The position numbers and the translations under genes are program-made. From positions 1,860,001 through 1,924,000 of the forward strand of contig NZ_LT629750.1 in NCBI RefSeq assembly GCF_900105125.1: DNA of 64,000 bases. Reading direction: 5' to 3'. Below, piece by piece: positions 35,837-45,636 of this stretch (positions are counted from its first letter, which is position 1; the number at the start of each line of letters is the position of its first letter). Below the pieces are notes generated by a model. It worked only from the letters and a program-made list of their open reading frames with translations, was not told the origin of the DNA and did no database searches. The stretch is from Bradyrhizobium canariense (lineage in GTDB: Bacteria > Pseudomonadota > Alphaproteobacteria > Rhizobiales > Xanthobacteraceae).

Positions 35837-37470
35837 TAGCGGAAACGCTTCAACCTGTTCCATAGCCGGTCGAGCGGCGCTCGCGTGTCGCGGCAGATGA
35901 AGATCGCACGATCGTTCTCGTAGGGCATGGCGTAGGGATTGCCGAAGCTGCCGGCGTCCTCGATGGAACCGCAAATCCGCCGCCACCGCTCGGCGTCTCC
36001 GCCGACATGAATGATCAGCGAACCGTCGTGGCTGCGCGGACCCCAGAGCCAATATTGATTTTGCCCACTCAACGCCGGCGGCAATCCGTCCTTGCCGCCG
36101 AAGACGTCCAATGCGGCGGCTTCTCCGTAGTTCGCGGTCAGGATCGCGGCGCGGGCCTGATCTTCCGGCGAGAGCCGGTGAAAGACCGCCGCCACCTTGT
36201 TCTCGAGATCGCGCCAGCCGAACTCATCGGACAGGCTCTGGGTCAGCGGCGCGCCGACACCGGCAGCCTCGATCGGCCGAGGCTTGATGTGCATGATCTC
36301 CATGTAGCGTTGCAGTTGCGACGGCTCGAGGATCGGCAGCACGATCGGCGCGACCAGCGCGCTAAAGCCGAGCGCGGCTGTTATCCAGATGCGCGTTACG
36401 GCCGCGGCAAGCCGCTCGCACCAGACTGCGCCGACCGCAAACATGGTAGGATAGGCCGGAAACAGATAATAATTGGTGCCGCGCTGAAGAAAATAGAACG
36501 CCGTCGCCAGCACGAAGGCCAGTGACAACCAGCGTGCATCGGCAAGGCGGCGGTCGATGAATGGACCTGCCACGCCTGCCAGCCACAGTGGCGCAAGCAC
36601 GACGTTCATCGACAGCGCCTGATCCAGTTCGAATTTCCAGAACGGCCCCGTGAAATTCTTCTGGCTGTCGAGATGCGGCAGGATCACCTCAAAGAACGGC
36701 CAGCCGTGCTGCCACTGCCAGATCAGGTTTGGCGCGAACAGCACCGCCGCAACGGCAATGCCGAGCCAGAGTTGCCACCAGAAGAATATCTTGCGCGCCG
36801 GCGTCGCGACCACGCCGATACCGAGCGCGACCAGCCAGACCGCAATGCCCCATTTGGCTTCCATCGCCGCGCCCACCAGGACGCCGATCCAGATCAGGTC
36901 GGAGCGCGTGTCGCGCAGGACGGCGCGCGCCAGCAGGAACGCCGCCGCAGTCCAGGCGATGGGTTCGAATGTTGACGTCGTGAGATGCGAGCCGAGCGCG
37001 GCAAGGCCGGGCGCAATGCCCGCCGCGATGGCCGCCAACGAAGCCGCCCTGCTCTCGCCGCCGAGCAGCCGGGCAAAGGCCGCGCAAAGCAACACGAGCC
37101 CGACCGCAACGATGGTGGCCGGCAGGCGCAGCAGCCAAATGTTGATGCCGAAGATTTGCGTCGCGGCTGCGATCAGCGGCACCAGCGGCGGTTGATCGAC
37201 ATATCCGAAGTCCGGATGCCAGCCGCACACCAGAAAATACAATTCGTTGCGCTGCGCATCGTAGCGACCGGCAGTCGCCGCATGCACGATGGCGACCAGA
37301 AGAGCAACGAGCCAGACCACCGGCTGACGCGAAAATGCGGCCTTGATGGACGCAGTCACCGGAAGCCGCGGCGTCACAACCATATCGGATGAGCCGGTCT
37401 GATTCATGGAAGATCCATCCGGGAAACGCATCATGCTTGACCGATAGAATATCAAGCGTCGGGAGTGCAC
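35836..37470 (-). CDS. GT39-family membrane glycosyltransferase (ArnT/PMT-like)
   Basis: A 544-residue polytopic protein. The periplasmic loop after the first helix has the family's acidic residues (YDAQRNELYF) and the HPDFGYVDQPPL segment used for polyprenyl-phosphate sugar donors; about ten more hydrophobic helices follow, then a soluble C-terminal domain of about 150 residues. It should transfer a sugar from a lipid carrier to an envelope acceptor. A GTG at 37470 has a good GGAGAA site; an ATG at 37407 is an alternative. The gene stands alone. Confidence 0.85.
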   Translation of the reverse strand: MHSRRLIFYRSSMMRFPDGSSMNQTGSSDMVVTPRLPVTASIKAAFSRQPVVWLVALLVAIVHAATAGRYDAQRNELYFLVCGWHPDFGYVDQPPLVPLIAAATQIFGINIWLLRLPATIVAVGLVLLCAAFARLLGGESRAASLAAIAAGIAPGLAALGSHLTTSTFEPIAWTAAAFLLARAVLRDTRSDLIWIGVLVGAAMEAKWGIAVWLVALGIGVVATPARKIFFWWQLWLGIAVAAVLFAPNLIWQWQHGWPFFEVILPHLDSQKNFTGPFWKFELDQALSMNVVLAPLWLAGVAGPFIDRRLADARWLSLAFVLATAFYFLQRGTNYYLFPAYPTMFAVGAVWCERLAAAVTRIWITAALGFSALVAPIVLPILEPSQLQRYMEIMHIKPRPIEAAGVGAPLTQSLSDEFGWRDLENKVAAVFHRLSPEDQARAAILTANYGEAAALDVFGGKDGLPPALSGQNQYWLWGPRSHDGSLIIHVGGDAERWRRICGSIEDAGSFGNPYAMPYENDRAIFICRDTRAPLDRLWNRLKRFR

Positions 37471-37610
37471 CTAATGAATTCTCCGCAAGGAAATGTCCTG
37501 ATGGGCGCGGACCATTTTTTCGCACCGGCTATGCGCGCAGCGGAAGGCAGGGCATAATGCTGAAAAAAAATAATTCTGACGTCAGCTCAAAACAACATTT
37601 TGGAGGGGAA

Positions 37611-38834
37611 ATGAAACGATCAATTGCAGCGTTGGTACTGATTACCGGTGTGATGTTTGCCGGCAGTGCGCTCGCGCAAGACAAGCTCGACAAAGTCGTC
37701 AAGGTCGGTGCGCTCGGCGACCAGTCGGGTCTCTATCAGGATATTGGCGGCCCCGGCTCGACCGTCGCCGCGCAAATGGCGATCGAGGATTCCGGATTGC
37801 TGGCCAAGGGCTGGAAGATCGATCTGATTTCAGGCGATCATCAGAACAAGCCTGATCTGGGCGCCAACATCGCCAAGCAATGGATCGACGTCGAGAAAGT
37901 CGATGTGTTTGTCGATCTCGCCAGCTCCGGCGTCGGTCTTGCCGTGGCCAACGTTGCGAAAGAAAGGAACGTCGTTAACCTGAATTCCGGTTCGGCGTCG
38001 TCCGATCTCACGGGTTCGCAATGCTCGCCGAACACGGTGCACTGGGTCTACGACACCTACATGCTCGCCAACGGCACCGGCAAGGCGCTGGTCAAATCGG
38101 GCGGCGATACCTGGTTCTTTTTGACCGCCGATTACGCATTCGGGCAGGCGCTGGAGCGCGACACCAGCGCGGTCGTCATCGCCAATGGCGGCAAGATACT
38201 GGGCAGCGTCAAGCACCCGCTGAACAATGCGGACTTCTCATCCTTCCTGCTTCAGGCGCAGAACTCGAAGGCGAAGATCGTCGGCCTTGCCAATGCCGGC
38301 GGCGACACCACGAACGCGATCAAGCAGGCAGCCGAGTTCGGCATCGTCGCCGGCGGGCAGAAGCTCGCGGGCATGCTGATGTTCATCACCGACGTCAACG
38401 CGCTCGGACTCAATGTCGCGCAAGGCCTCAACTTCACCGAGACCTTCTATTGGGACATGAACGACCAGACCCGCGCCTTCACCAAGCGCTTCAACGAGCG
38501 GTTCAAGAAAAATCCGCCGACCATGGTTCAGGCGGGCGTCTACTCCTCGCTGATCCACTACTTCAAGGCACTGGAAGCACTCGGCGGCAATCCGCATGAT
38601 GGCGTCAAGGTCGTCGCCAAGATGAAGGAAATGCCGACCGACGATCCGCTGTTCGGCAAGGGATACATCCGCGCCGACGGACGCAAGGTTCACCCGGCCT
38701 ATCTGTTCGAGGTGAAGAAGCCTTCGGAATCGAAGTATCCGTGGGATTACTACAAGCTCATCGCCACCATTCCGGCAGATGAAGCCTGGCTTCCGCTTGA
38801 GAAGAGCGTGTGCCCGCTGGTCAAGAAGAGCTGA
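37611..38834 (+). CDS. ABC transporter substrate-binding protein (LIV type), orphan
   Basis: A 407-residue periplasmic binding protein of the branched-chain amino-acid/amide group. The start MKRSIAALVLITGVMFAG has an excellent GGAGGGGAA site and a Sec signal with cleavage after SALAQ near residue 23. The mature N-terminus VVKVGALGDQSGLYQDIGG and a C-terminal Cys are as in the family. No permease or ATPase gene accompanies it, so it must work with a transporter encoded elsewhere. A strong terminator follows. Confidence 0.9.
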   Translation: MKRSIAALVLITGVMFAGSALAQDKLDKVVKVGALGDQSGLYQDIGGPGSTVAAQMAIEDSGLLAKGWKIDLISGDHQNKPDLGANIAKQWIDVEKVDVFVDLASSGVGLAVANVAKERNVVNLNSGSASSDLTGSQCSPNTVHWVYDTYMLANGTGKALVKSGGDTWFFLTADYAFGQALERDTSAVVIANGGKILGSVKHPLNNADFSSFLLQAQNSKAKIVGLANAGGDTTNAIKQAAEFGIVAGGQKLAGMLMFITDVNALGLNVAQGLNFTETFYWDMNDQTRAFTKRFNERFKKNPPTMVQAGVYSSLIHYFKALEALGGNPHDGVKVVAKMKEMPTDDPLFGKGYIRADGRKVHPAYLFEVKKPSESKYPWDYYKLIATIPADEAWLPLEKSVCPLVKKS

Positions 38835-38853
38835 TCGAAGGCCGCATCTGACG

Positions 38854-38894
38854 AAAATGCCGGCGCGCGCTATCGGCGGCCGCCGGCATTTTTT
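38854..38894. terminator. Strong bidirectional rho-independent terminator
   Basis: A 12-bp perfect stem (AAAATGCCGGCG at 38854-38865 with CGCCGGCATTTT at 38881-38892) ends in six T on the plus strand and, read from the other side, four T on the minus strand. It lies between the convergent binding-protein and tonB genes and can serve both. Confidence 0.88.
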
Positions 38895-38898
38895 CGAG

Positions 38899-39687
38899 CT
38901 ATTTGGCCATCGTGAACTTCACGTCCAGGCTATAGTTGAACTGGTCGTCGGTCAGTTTCGCCGGCGGACGTGGCACCGGGTCGGACCGGCGGATCATGGA
39001 AAGGGCGGCCTCGTCGTAAAGCGGATCGCCCGACGATTCCAGAACGCCGACAGAGACCACATGACCGAGACGATTGAGCACCAAGCTCACTTTGACCGTC
39101 GCGTTCCGGCTTTTCTGGACCTTGGGATAGCGCTTGTGAAGCTCGAAGTAGGCGCTGATCTGTCGGCCCCAATCCGCCGTGAGCTTCTGCTTGTCCTTGC
39201 CAATGCCAATGTTGGGCGCCTTCACTTCTTGAGATTCGCGCGATTCATCGAGCGTCTGGCGGGCCGTCGCCTCCTGCGCTACCGACTCCTGCGAAGCCGC
39301 GGTCTGCACGGTCTCGACTTTCGGATCATCTTCGGTCGGCTTCTTGGCTTCATTCTGCGTCACGACGCGGTCGGGGTCTTCGGTCTCATCCGGCGTGTCT
39401 TTCGGCAAGTCGGTCGGCTTGATCTCGGCCTTCTGCTCGGCGAGCGCAGGCGAAGCGACCGAGGCATCGGCATCCGGACCCGGCGGCAAATCGCTATCTT
39501 CGGTGTGCGGCGATTCCAGTTCGACCCCGACTTCAATCGCGTTCGCACCAAGGGAATCGCCGGCATCGTCGGATGACATATGGGAGATTGCCAGTGCCGC
39601 GCCGCCGAGATGAAGCGCCAACGCGCCTACGGCTGCGAAAATCCAGAGTCGCCGGGACGGCTTTTGTTCGAGGGCGAGCTCGGACAT
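38899..39687 (-). CDS. tonB: TonB energy transducer
   Basis: A 262-residue protein with an N-terminal membrane anchor (RRLWIFAAVGALALHLGGAA, residues about 12-31), an acidic/proline-rich spacer (about 45-150) and a C-terminal TonB fold (KVSLVLNRLGHVVSVGVLESSG, RRSDPVPRPPAK). It links proton-motive force from ExbB/ExbD to the outer-membrane receptor. It is the last gene of the iron operon, three bases after exbD. Confidence 0.9.
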   Translation of the reverse strand: MSELALEQKPSRRLWIFAAVGALALHLGGAALAISHMSSDDAGDSLGANAIEVGVELESPHTEDSDLPPGPDADASVASPALAEQKAEIKPTDLPKDTPDETEDPDRVVTQNEAKKPTEDDPKVETVQTAASQESVAQEATARQTLDESRESQEVKAPNIGIGKDKQKLTADWGRQISAYFELHKRYPKVQKSRNATVKVSLVLNRLGHVVSVGVLESSGDPLYDEAALSMIRRSDPVPRPPAKLTDDQFNYSLDVKFTMAK

Positions 39688-39690
39688 GAC

Positions 39691-40161
39691 TTAAGGATTG
39701 GCGCTTTGGGACGCGGCCGGTTGCGCGGCATCGTCCGGAACGCCTTCAAGCGCCACCAGCTTCATCCGGTAGTTTCCCTTGCGCAGAAGTTCGAGCACAT
39801 CCATCAACTCGCCATAGGGCACCTGGCGGTCGGCGCGGAGGAACACCAGCCGTTCCGGATTGCTCTCGGCTGCCGCATCGAGCGCGCTGACCAGATCGAC
39901 CCGCTTGACCGGCGTTTCCCCGATCGCCAGCGTCAGATCGGGCTTGATGCTGACATAGGTCGGCTTGTCCGGCTTCTTCTGCGGAGTCGCGGTCGAGGTC
40001 GGCAAATCGATCGGAAGATCGACGGTCGATAGCGGTGCCGCCACCATGAAGATGATCAGAAGGACCAGGATAACGTCGATGAAAGGCGTGACGTTGATGT
40101 CATGCGTTTCGGCGAAGTCGCCGTCATCATCGAGGTCATTGTTTCCGATCGAGATGGCCAT
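39691..40161 (-). CDS. exbD: ExbD biopolymer transport protein
   Basis: A 156-residue protein with one N-terminal transmembrane helix. The proton-carrying aspartate is in INVTPFIDVILVLLIIFM near residue 30, followed by a periplasmic domain (VPYGELMDVLELLRKGNY). It forms the ExbB-ExbD motor with the gene product just upstream, from which it is separated by three bases. Confidence 0.93.
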   Translation of the reverse strand: MAISIGNNDLDDDGDFAETHDINVTPFIDVILVLLIIFMVAAPLSTVDLPIDLPTSTATPQKKPDKPTYVSIKPDLTLAIGETPVKRVDLVSALDAAAESNPERLVFLRADRQVPYGELMDVLELLRKGNYRMKLVALEGVPDDAAQPAASQSANP

Positions 40162-40164
40162 CGC

Positions 40165-41181
40165 CTACTCCGCCGCAGCGCGCGCATGCGGGCTACCGAG
40201 AGAGCTGATATGGGTGCGATCGAGATCGCGCGACAGCAACCGCGCGGCAGCGCCCGACGACCGGCTGACCAGTTCGAGATAGCCTCTCGTCACGCGCGCG
40301 AAGTGGTTGTAGATGATGACCGCCGGAATCGCCGCGACCAGACCGATCGCGGTGGCGAGCAGAGCTTCGGCAATGCCCGGCGCGACCACGGCGAGATTCG
40401 TCGTCTGCGACTTCGAAATCCCGATAAAGCTGTTCATGATGCCCCACACCGTGCCGAACAGGCCAACGAACGGCGATGTCGCACCGATGGTGGCAAGCAG
40501 CCCCATGCCGATCCGGATCCGGCGCCCCTCGGCGCGAACGATTTCGGCAAAGCTCGATGCTGCGCGCTCCTTGATGCCCTCGTCGCTGGAAATTCCGGCC
40601 GACAATCGCGCCTCGCTCATCGCGGCTGACAGCAACGCCGACAACACGCTGTCCTTTGCGCCCAGCGCGAATTGCGCTTCCGCCAGCGATCTTGAATCCT
40701 TGATCTTGAGCAGCGCCTTGCCCAGCTTGCGCTGGACGAACGACAGCTCGATCATTTTTGCGATGAAGACGGTCCAGGTCACCAGCGAAGCGAAGGCCAG
40801 GCCGACCATAACCGCCTTGACGATGATATCCGCCGACAGGAACATCGACCAGGGCGACAGCTCGTGGAGCACGGCAGCCGTTGACTTCGCCGACTTGCTG
40901 CCGGCATCGGCGGAAAGCGACGCCGCATCTGATGTCGCCGGTGCTGGAGCTGGAGCCGGCTGAACAGCCGCCGATGGCGCGGGAGCCGGCGCGGCCTGCG
41001 CCGGAACGGCGGGTTGCGCAGGTGCAACCGGCTGCGCTGCAACAACAGGCGGCTGAGACGACACCGGAGCCTGTTGCGCTGCCGGGGCGGCCTTCTGCTG
41101 CGCCAGCAACGGCGATACGGGCGAGAGCATCGCCAGCGCAAGGATTACGGCGCATGTCAATCGAAACGGTGACGTGTTCAT
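40165..41181 (-). CDS. exbB: ExbB, tonB-system energiser
   Basis: A 338-residue ExbB with a signal-like N-terminus and a long Ala/Pro/Gln-rich periplasmic extension (about residues 28-95) before three transmembrane helices. The conserved core is [21 protein letters not shown] in pieces near 240-260 and [20 protein letters not shown] near 280-300. It forms the pentameric stator around ExbD. Its start overlaps the end of piuC by four bases. Confidence 0.92.
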   Translation of the reverse strand: MNTSPFRLTCAVILALAMLSPVSPLLAQQKAAPAAQQAPVSSQPPVVAAQPVAPAQPAVPAQAAPAPAPSAAVQPAPAPAPATSDAASLSADAGSKSAKSTAAVLHELSPWSMFLSADIIVKAVMVGLAFASLVTWTVFIAKMIELSFVQRKLGKALLKIKDSRSLAEAQFALGAKDSVLSALLSAAMSEARLSAGISSDEGIKERAASSFAEIVRAEGRRIRIGMGLLATIGATSPFVGLFGTVWGIMNSFIGISKSQTTNLAVVAPGIAEALLATAIGLVAAIPAVIIYNHFARVTRGYLELVSRSSGAAARLLSRDLDRTHISSLGSPHARAAAE

Positions 41182-41867
41182 ACTTCGGCCCAGTAGCGGA
41201 TCAGATTGTGATAGATACCGGTCAATTTGACCGTTTCAGGGTCATCTCGCCCAAGACGCTGCACCAGAGCCTGGATCGCCGTGTCGAGATCGAAAATCAG
41301 GCTACGAGCATGGGCCTCCCGTACCATGCTCTGCAACCAGAAAAAAGACGCAACCCGTGTGCCTCGCGTGACCGGCGTGACCATATGCAAACTAGACGCA
41401 GGATAAAGTACGAGATCGCCGGCCGGCAGCTTGATTTCATGGGATCCGTAGACGTCCTCGACCACGAGTTCGCCGCCATCGTACTCGTCCGGCTCCGATA
41501 AAAATAACGTGACCGAAAGATCGGTCCGGATCCGCAAGCCCGTCAGATGATCGCCACGCACCGCGTTGTCGACATGGATTCCAAAATGATGACCATCCGC
41601 GGCCGCGTAGCGATTGAACAGCGGCGGAAAGATCTGCAGCGGCACCGCGGCCGAGATGAACCGCGGATTGGCGGTTAGGGCCGAGACCACGCGCTTGCCG
41701 AGCTTGCGCGCAGCCTCGCTGTCCGGCGGCAATTGTTCGTTACGCTTCACCATCGCCGATTGCGCGCCGGCGGTGGAGCGGCCGTCCTCCCACGCACTCT
41801 CGTCCATGATGCGGCGGAAGTCCGCCACATCGCTCTTGCTTAGCACATTGGGAACACAGATCAGCAT
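41178..41867 (-). CDS. piuC: Fe(II)/2-oxoglutarate PKHD-type hydroxylase (PiuC/YbiX)
   Basis: A 229-residue dioxygenase-fold protein. The iron ligands are H and D in [10 protein letters not shown] (about 95-101) and the distal histidine in [12 protein letters not shown] near 158, followed by the 2-oxoglutarate-binding arginine in RVASFFW. PiuC/YbiX proteins accompany catecholate siderophore receptors; their substrate is not established. It lies nine bases after the receptor gene and overlaps exbB. Confidence 0.92.
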   Translation of the reverse strand: MLICVPNVLSKSDVADFRRIMDESAWEDGRSTAGAQSAMVKRNEQLPPDSEAARKLGKRVVSALTANPRFISAAVPLQIFPPLFNRYAAADGHHFGIHVDNAVRGDHLTGLRIRTDLSVTLFLSEPDEYDGGELVVEDVYGSHEIKLPAGDLVLYPASSLHMVTPVTRGTRVASFFWLQSMVREAHARSLIFDLDTAIQALVQRLGRDDPETVKLTGIYHNLIRYWAEV

Positions 41868-41876
41868 GATCGGTTG

Positions 41877-44408
41877 TCAGAATCTCGCCGAGATCATCAC
41901 GGACGCCGTGCGGCCAGGCGCTTCCAGAACGAACGGCGCCGCGCTCTGATACAGTCCGAGGTAGTAGAGCTTGTTGAAGATGTTGTTGACGAACAGCTTC
42001 ACGGTCCAATTCTTGTCGATCTTCGCCTCCGCGAAGGTATCGAAGCGCCAGAAGCTCGGCAGCGACGTGCCCTGGTTTGCGGCCAGCAAGGTGCCGCCAT
42101 ACATCTTGGAACGATAGACGGCCTGTCCGCCAACCTCCCACCTGTCGTCGATCTGATATTTGCTGAGCAGGCTGAAAGATTGATTTGCGATGTTGGCAAG
42201 CGGCAGGCCGACGTTTGTGGTGAACAATGCGGTGTTGGCCGGAGGAACCAGCGACTTCGTCACCTCCGATTTCATCAAGACCAGGCCGCCAAACACGCTC
42301 CATTTGTCGGTAATCTTGCCGCTGACTTCGAGATCCACACCGCGGATCTGATAGGCCGCGCCCGCTGAGATGATCGGAACGGTTTGACCGGCCACCGTCG
42401 TATTCACCGACTCACGCGCATTGGTAACATCGGTCTGGAACAATGCGCCGCTCACCAGCAGATGGCGATCAAATAACTCCCATTTGTTGCCAACCTCGAT
42501 CGCCGAGTTCTTCATCGGCCCAAATATCTGGTTCGAGCCGCCATTGACGACGGGCGCCACTCCTCCGTAACTCGCGCTGGTGCCGTCAAATTCGGAACCC
42601 ACTGGGTCCGATGACGTGGCATAGGCGACATAGACGCTGGTGATGGGCAGCGGCTTCAAGGTGAGGCCCAAATTGAAGTTTGGCATCCCAAATTCCGCGG
42701 CTGGCGCACCCCAGGAGTTGGGATTTGGAACACCGCCCGACGAGCCGAAGCCACTTACCTTCAAATTGTAATCGTCGTAGCGGATGCCGCCATTTAGGAT
42801 CAAAAGATCACGATAATTCGCGGTATCGATCAAATACCCACTCGTGGTGTCGATGGCGATCTTCGTGGGCAATCCTGTAAGCGTTGGCGTGGTGGGAAAC
42901 GGCGCAAACGTATATTGTGGATTGTAGATACTGACGCTGGTCGGCGATCCACTGCCGCTGAAGGTGTTGCCGACGGCTTCTGAAGTCAGGCCGGTATAAG
43001 AGTCGATGCTGGAAGTCTCGCGGGACACCTCGACGCCGGCAATCGCGGTGTGACGCCAGCCATAGGTATCGAACTTGTAGGTCGCCTCTGTCTGGTTATC
43101 GATCACGTCGGTCGGCTGGTAGCGGCTCTGCGGATTGGCGGTCAATGTTCCTGCCGCGTTGACGGGCGATTCAGGAATCGTCCCGATATAGTTCAGCAGC
43201 GAATGCGAAGCTCTTATCTTGTCGCTGACAACCAAATCAGGGTTGATCTGGACCTCGGTGTTGAGAGTGCCGATGTCCTGGTGAACCTCGTAGAAATCGC
43301 GGTTGGCGAAACCATAGAAATTGTCGCGATTGACGCCGTAACTCGGGAACGGGCCGCCGGCCGTGGTCGTAAATTGACCGGCGGCGTTGGTGGGTCCCGG
43401 CCGGTAGTACGGCACGCCGAAGTCCGGCAAGCCGTGGATGTCGGTGTGAACGTAGTCCGCGCTCACCTTCACCGCATCAACCGGCGTCCACTTCAGCGCC
43501 ACAAAGCCGCCGCCGCGGTCGTCGGTGGTGTAGTTCCGGCCTTCAACGCCCGCGTCCTGGAACACGCCGCCGGCGCGGATCGCCAGCGTCGGGTTGATCA
43601 CCTGATTGACGTCGAGTGTGACGCGCTTGGTGGCGTCCGTCCCGAACGTCGTGTCCATGTTGTAGAAGCTTTTTTCGGTGGTCGCCTGCTTGGTGACGAT
43701 ATTGATCGCGCCACCCGTGGTGCCGCGGCCGGCGAATGACGAGCCGGGGCCGCGCAGGATCTCGATCTGCTCGGTGAAGAAATTCTCGCGGACGCTGACG
43801 CCGGAATCGCGAATCCCGTCGATGAAGACGTCATTGCGGGTATCGAAACCGCGGACGAAAAACCGGTCGCCAAAGGCGTTGCCGCCCTCGCCGGTCCCGA
43901 GCGTCACGCCGGCGGTGTTCAGGACCGCCTGCTTCAACGACGTGGCGTTCTCGTCCGCCAGCACTTCCTTGCTCAGCACAGTGACGGTCTTCGGCGTGTT
44001 CAGCAATGGTTCGGGAAATTTGCCGGAGGCCTGCAGATGATCGACTTTGTAGGGAGCGGCCGCATCCGCGTAAGGGTTGCGGTCTGCGCTCAAAGTGCCG
44101 GCGTTTGGAAACGGTACCGGCGCAACCTGTGCCGGCTGCGTCCGGCGGGCCGCGCGGCGCAGGGCATTGCGGGCGCGGATCTGATCTGGCGTCGGCTTGG
44201 TCGCGGCAGGACGCGGACGTGCGACAGGCGCATCAATGGTCACGGGTGGAAGCGGCGCCTGCTGCGCCTTGGCGCCTGTAATCGAAGCGACCGCCACAAG
44301 GCCTGCCACCGCCGAGACCTTTCGTCCGGAGTAGTTATCGAACGTTTCGCCGACCGAGTTCATCGCCGCGTTGAAACGCAGCGACCTCGGCATCTTTGCC
44401 GTATTCAT
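41877..44408 (-). CDS. TonB-dependent catecholate siderophore receptor (Fiu/PiuA-like)
   Basis: An 843-residue outer-membrane receptor. A basic N-terminus and AVAGLVAVASITGAKA signal are followed by a proline/alanine-rich stretch, a plug domain of about 130 residues (SLKQAVLNTAGVTLGTG, FFVRGFDTRNDVFIDGIRD, EILRGPGSSFAGRGTTGG) and a 22-strand barrel ending in VMISARF, with a terminal phenylalanine. The plug matches Fiu-type ferric catecholate receptors. ATG at 44408 with GGGG eight bases upstream was chosen over a TTG further upstream. Three tandem iron boxes precede it. Confidence 0.93.
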   Translation of the reverse strand: MNTAKMPRSLRFNAAMNSVGETFDNYSGRKVSAVAGLVAVASITGAKAQQAPLPPVTIDAPVARPRPAATKPTPDQIRARNALRRAARRTQPAQVAPVPFPNAGTLSADRNPYADAAAPYKVDHLQASGKFPEPLLNTPKTVTVLSKEVLADENATSLKQAVLNTAGVTLGTGEGGNAFGDRFFVRGFDTRNDVFIDGIRDSGVSVRENFFTEQIEILRGPGSSFAGRGTTGGAINIVTKQATTEKSFYNMDTTFGTDATKRVTLDVNQVINPTLAIRAGGVFQDAGVEGRNYTTDDRGGGFVALKWTPVDAVKVSADYVHTDIHGLPDFGVPYYRPGPTNAAGQFTTTAGGPFPSYGVNRDNFYGFANRDFYEVHQDIGTLNTEVQINPDLVVSDKIRASHSLLNYIGTIPESPVNAAGTLTANPQSRYQPTDVIDNQTEATYKFDTYGWRHTAIAGVEVSRETSSIDSYTGLTSEAVGNTFSGSGSPTSVSIYNPQYTFAPFPTTPTLTGLPTKIAIDTTSGYLIDTANYRDLLILNGGIRYDDYNLKVSGFGSSGGVPNPNSWGAPAAEFGMPNFNLGLTLKPLPITSVYVAYATSSDPVGSEFDGTSASYGGVAPVVNGGSNQIFGPMKNSAIEVGNKWELFDRHLLVSGALFQTDVTNARESVNTTVAGQTVPIISAGAAYQIRGVDLEVSGKITDKWSVFGGLVLMKSEVTKSLVPPANTALFTTNVGLPLANIANQSFSLLSKYQIDDRWEVGGQAVYRSKMYGGTLLAANQGTSLPSFWRFDTFAEAKIDKNWTVKLFVNNIFNKLYYLGLYQSAAPFVLEAPGRTASVMISARF

Positions 44409-44549
44409 TGCAGATGCCCCACTAATCAAAATTCAGTTCGCCCATGCACCCCATAGCGATGAGCAACTGTGTGTTGGTTAGCGAGCGCAAAAAATCGGGT
44501 CAATGCGAATACGGCAACGAAGTGTTTGAATATGTCCAGATCAAAACGA

Positions 44550-44601
44550 TTCTAAACTACAGTTTGAAAACATTCTAAAATAAGATTTGAAGCGTTCTAA
44601 A
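44550..44601. promoter_or_regulatory. Three tandem ICE-like (Irr) boxes
   Basis: TTCTAAA occurs at 44550-44556, 44573-44579 and 44595-44601, spaced 23 and 22 bp, each preceded by an A/G-rich half. The middle copy, TTTGAAAACATTCTAAA (44563-44579), fits the alphaproteobacterial iron-control element consensus TTTRGAAYNRTTCYAAA at 15 of 17 positions by my alignment. The array lies 140-195 bp upstream of the receptor start, so regulation of the iron operon by Irr is likely. Confidence 0.6.
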
Positions 44602-44660
44602 CTGAAGCGAGGAAATGCCTGTAAATTGAGCCTTTTCTTCGTGTGCCGCGAGAGCATCCC

Positions 44661-44900
44661 TCAATCGACGCTCGGCGGTTTCATCAGCGAGAATAATTCA
44701 TCGACGGTCTGTTGTGCGGTCTGCCGCACGCGTTCGGTGTTTTCCATTCCGGCGATGTTGATGCCTTTCACCACCGCTTTGATCTCGTCGCGGAAGTCGG
44801 TGAGAAATCGCAACGGATCCGGCGAATCGTTGGCGACGCGTGCGATCAAGCCGGTGATCAGAAGCTGACAGGCAATCATGCGTCCGTTCAATTCATCCAT
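44661..44900 (-). CDS. Small hypothetical protein
   Basis: A 79-residue mostly helical protein starting MDELNGRMIACQLL, with GGAAA upstream. It has no signal peptide or membrane helix and no recognised domain; DFRDEIKAVVKGIN and ERVRQTAQQTVDELFSLM look amphipathic. It lies upstream of the iron boxes on the same strand as the receptor gene. An earlier ATG at 44948 lacks a ribosome site. Confidence 0.6.
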   Translation of the reverse strand: MDELNGRMIACQLLITGLIARVANDSPDPLRFLTDFRDEIKAVVKGINIAGMENTERVRQTAQQTVDELFSLMKPPSVD

Positions 44901-45109
44901 CGTGCATTTCCGATTGATTGATGGCTCAGCGGGAGTGGGCGCCGCCATATGAATGACGGACGCTCCGGTTACAACCGGACCGCAGGACGCGCAGTTTAGA
45001 AAACCTACAGATGACGTCTCGAAAACCAGCGCGCGGGTTCGCACATTCCAGGCAATCGGATTAATGAGTGCGATGGCTTCGCGGCGTGTTTACTTGGCTC
45101 GTGGAGCGG

Positions 45110-45568
45110 TCACTTGGCGGCGATGTGGCCTGGCTCGGCGAGACCCTTGATGCGCTCCTTGATGTCCCGGAGCGTTTCGAGGCTGGTCTGGATCGAGGCC
45201 GAAGGGACGTCCCGCAACACATCGGTTGCAATGGAATCGCGCAGGCTGTCGAGATCGTCCACCAATTGGCGGCCAGCCGAGGTGAGGAATAATCGGTTCG
45301 CGCGCCGGTCTCTGGGATCATGCCGCCGCTCGAGCAGGCCATGTTCGACCAGGCGGTCGAGCAGCCGCACCAGCGAGATCGGTTGCAATTCGAGCACATC
45401 CGCCAGATCGACCTGCGACAGGCCTTCCTGTTCCCGCAGCCGGAACAGGACAATCCACTGCGCACGCGTCGTCCCCCGGCCCTTGGCCCGGTGATCGATA
45501 AAGTTGCGCAACAGCCGCGAGCTTTCGACAAGTTGCGCGACCAGCTGACGTTTTAAGTCAAGAGACAT
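45110..45568 (-). CDS. MarR-family transcriptional regulator
   Basis: A 152-residue winged-helix regulator starting MSLDLKRQLVAQ with GGAAATTG upstream. The recognition region is VDLADVLELQPISLVRLLDRLVEHG in pieces near residues 55-80, and the wing DPRDRRANRLFLT is the family's most conserved segment. It is divergent from the RND efflux pair and probably represses it, as in many MarR-efflux arrangements; a palindrome lies between. Confidence 0.9.
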   Translation of the reverse strand: MSLDLKRQLVAQLVESSRLLRNFIDHRAKGRGTTRAQWIVLFRLREQEGLSQVDLADVLELQPISLVRLLDRLVEHGLLERRHDPRDRRANRLFLTSAGRQLVDDLDSLRDSIATDVLRDVPSASIQTSLETLRDIKERIKGLAEPGHIAAK

Positions 45569-45636
45569 CAATTTCCGGGGTCTCCCAAACCTGTCCAAAT
45601 GTTTAGGATTCTCAAATCATAGTGCGTTTACACATT

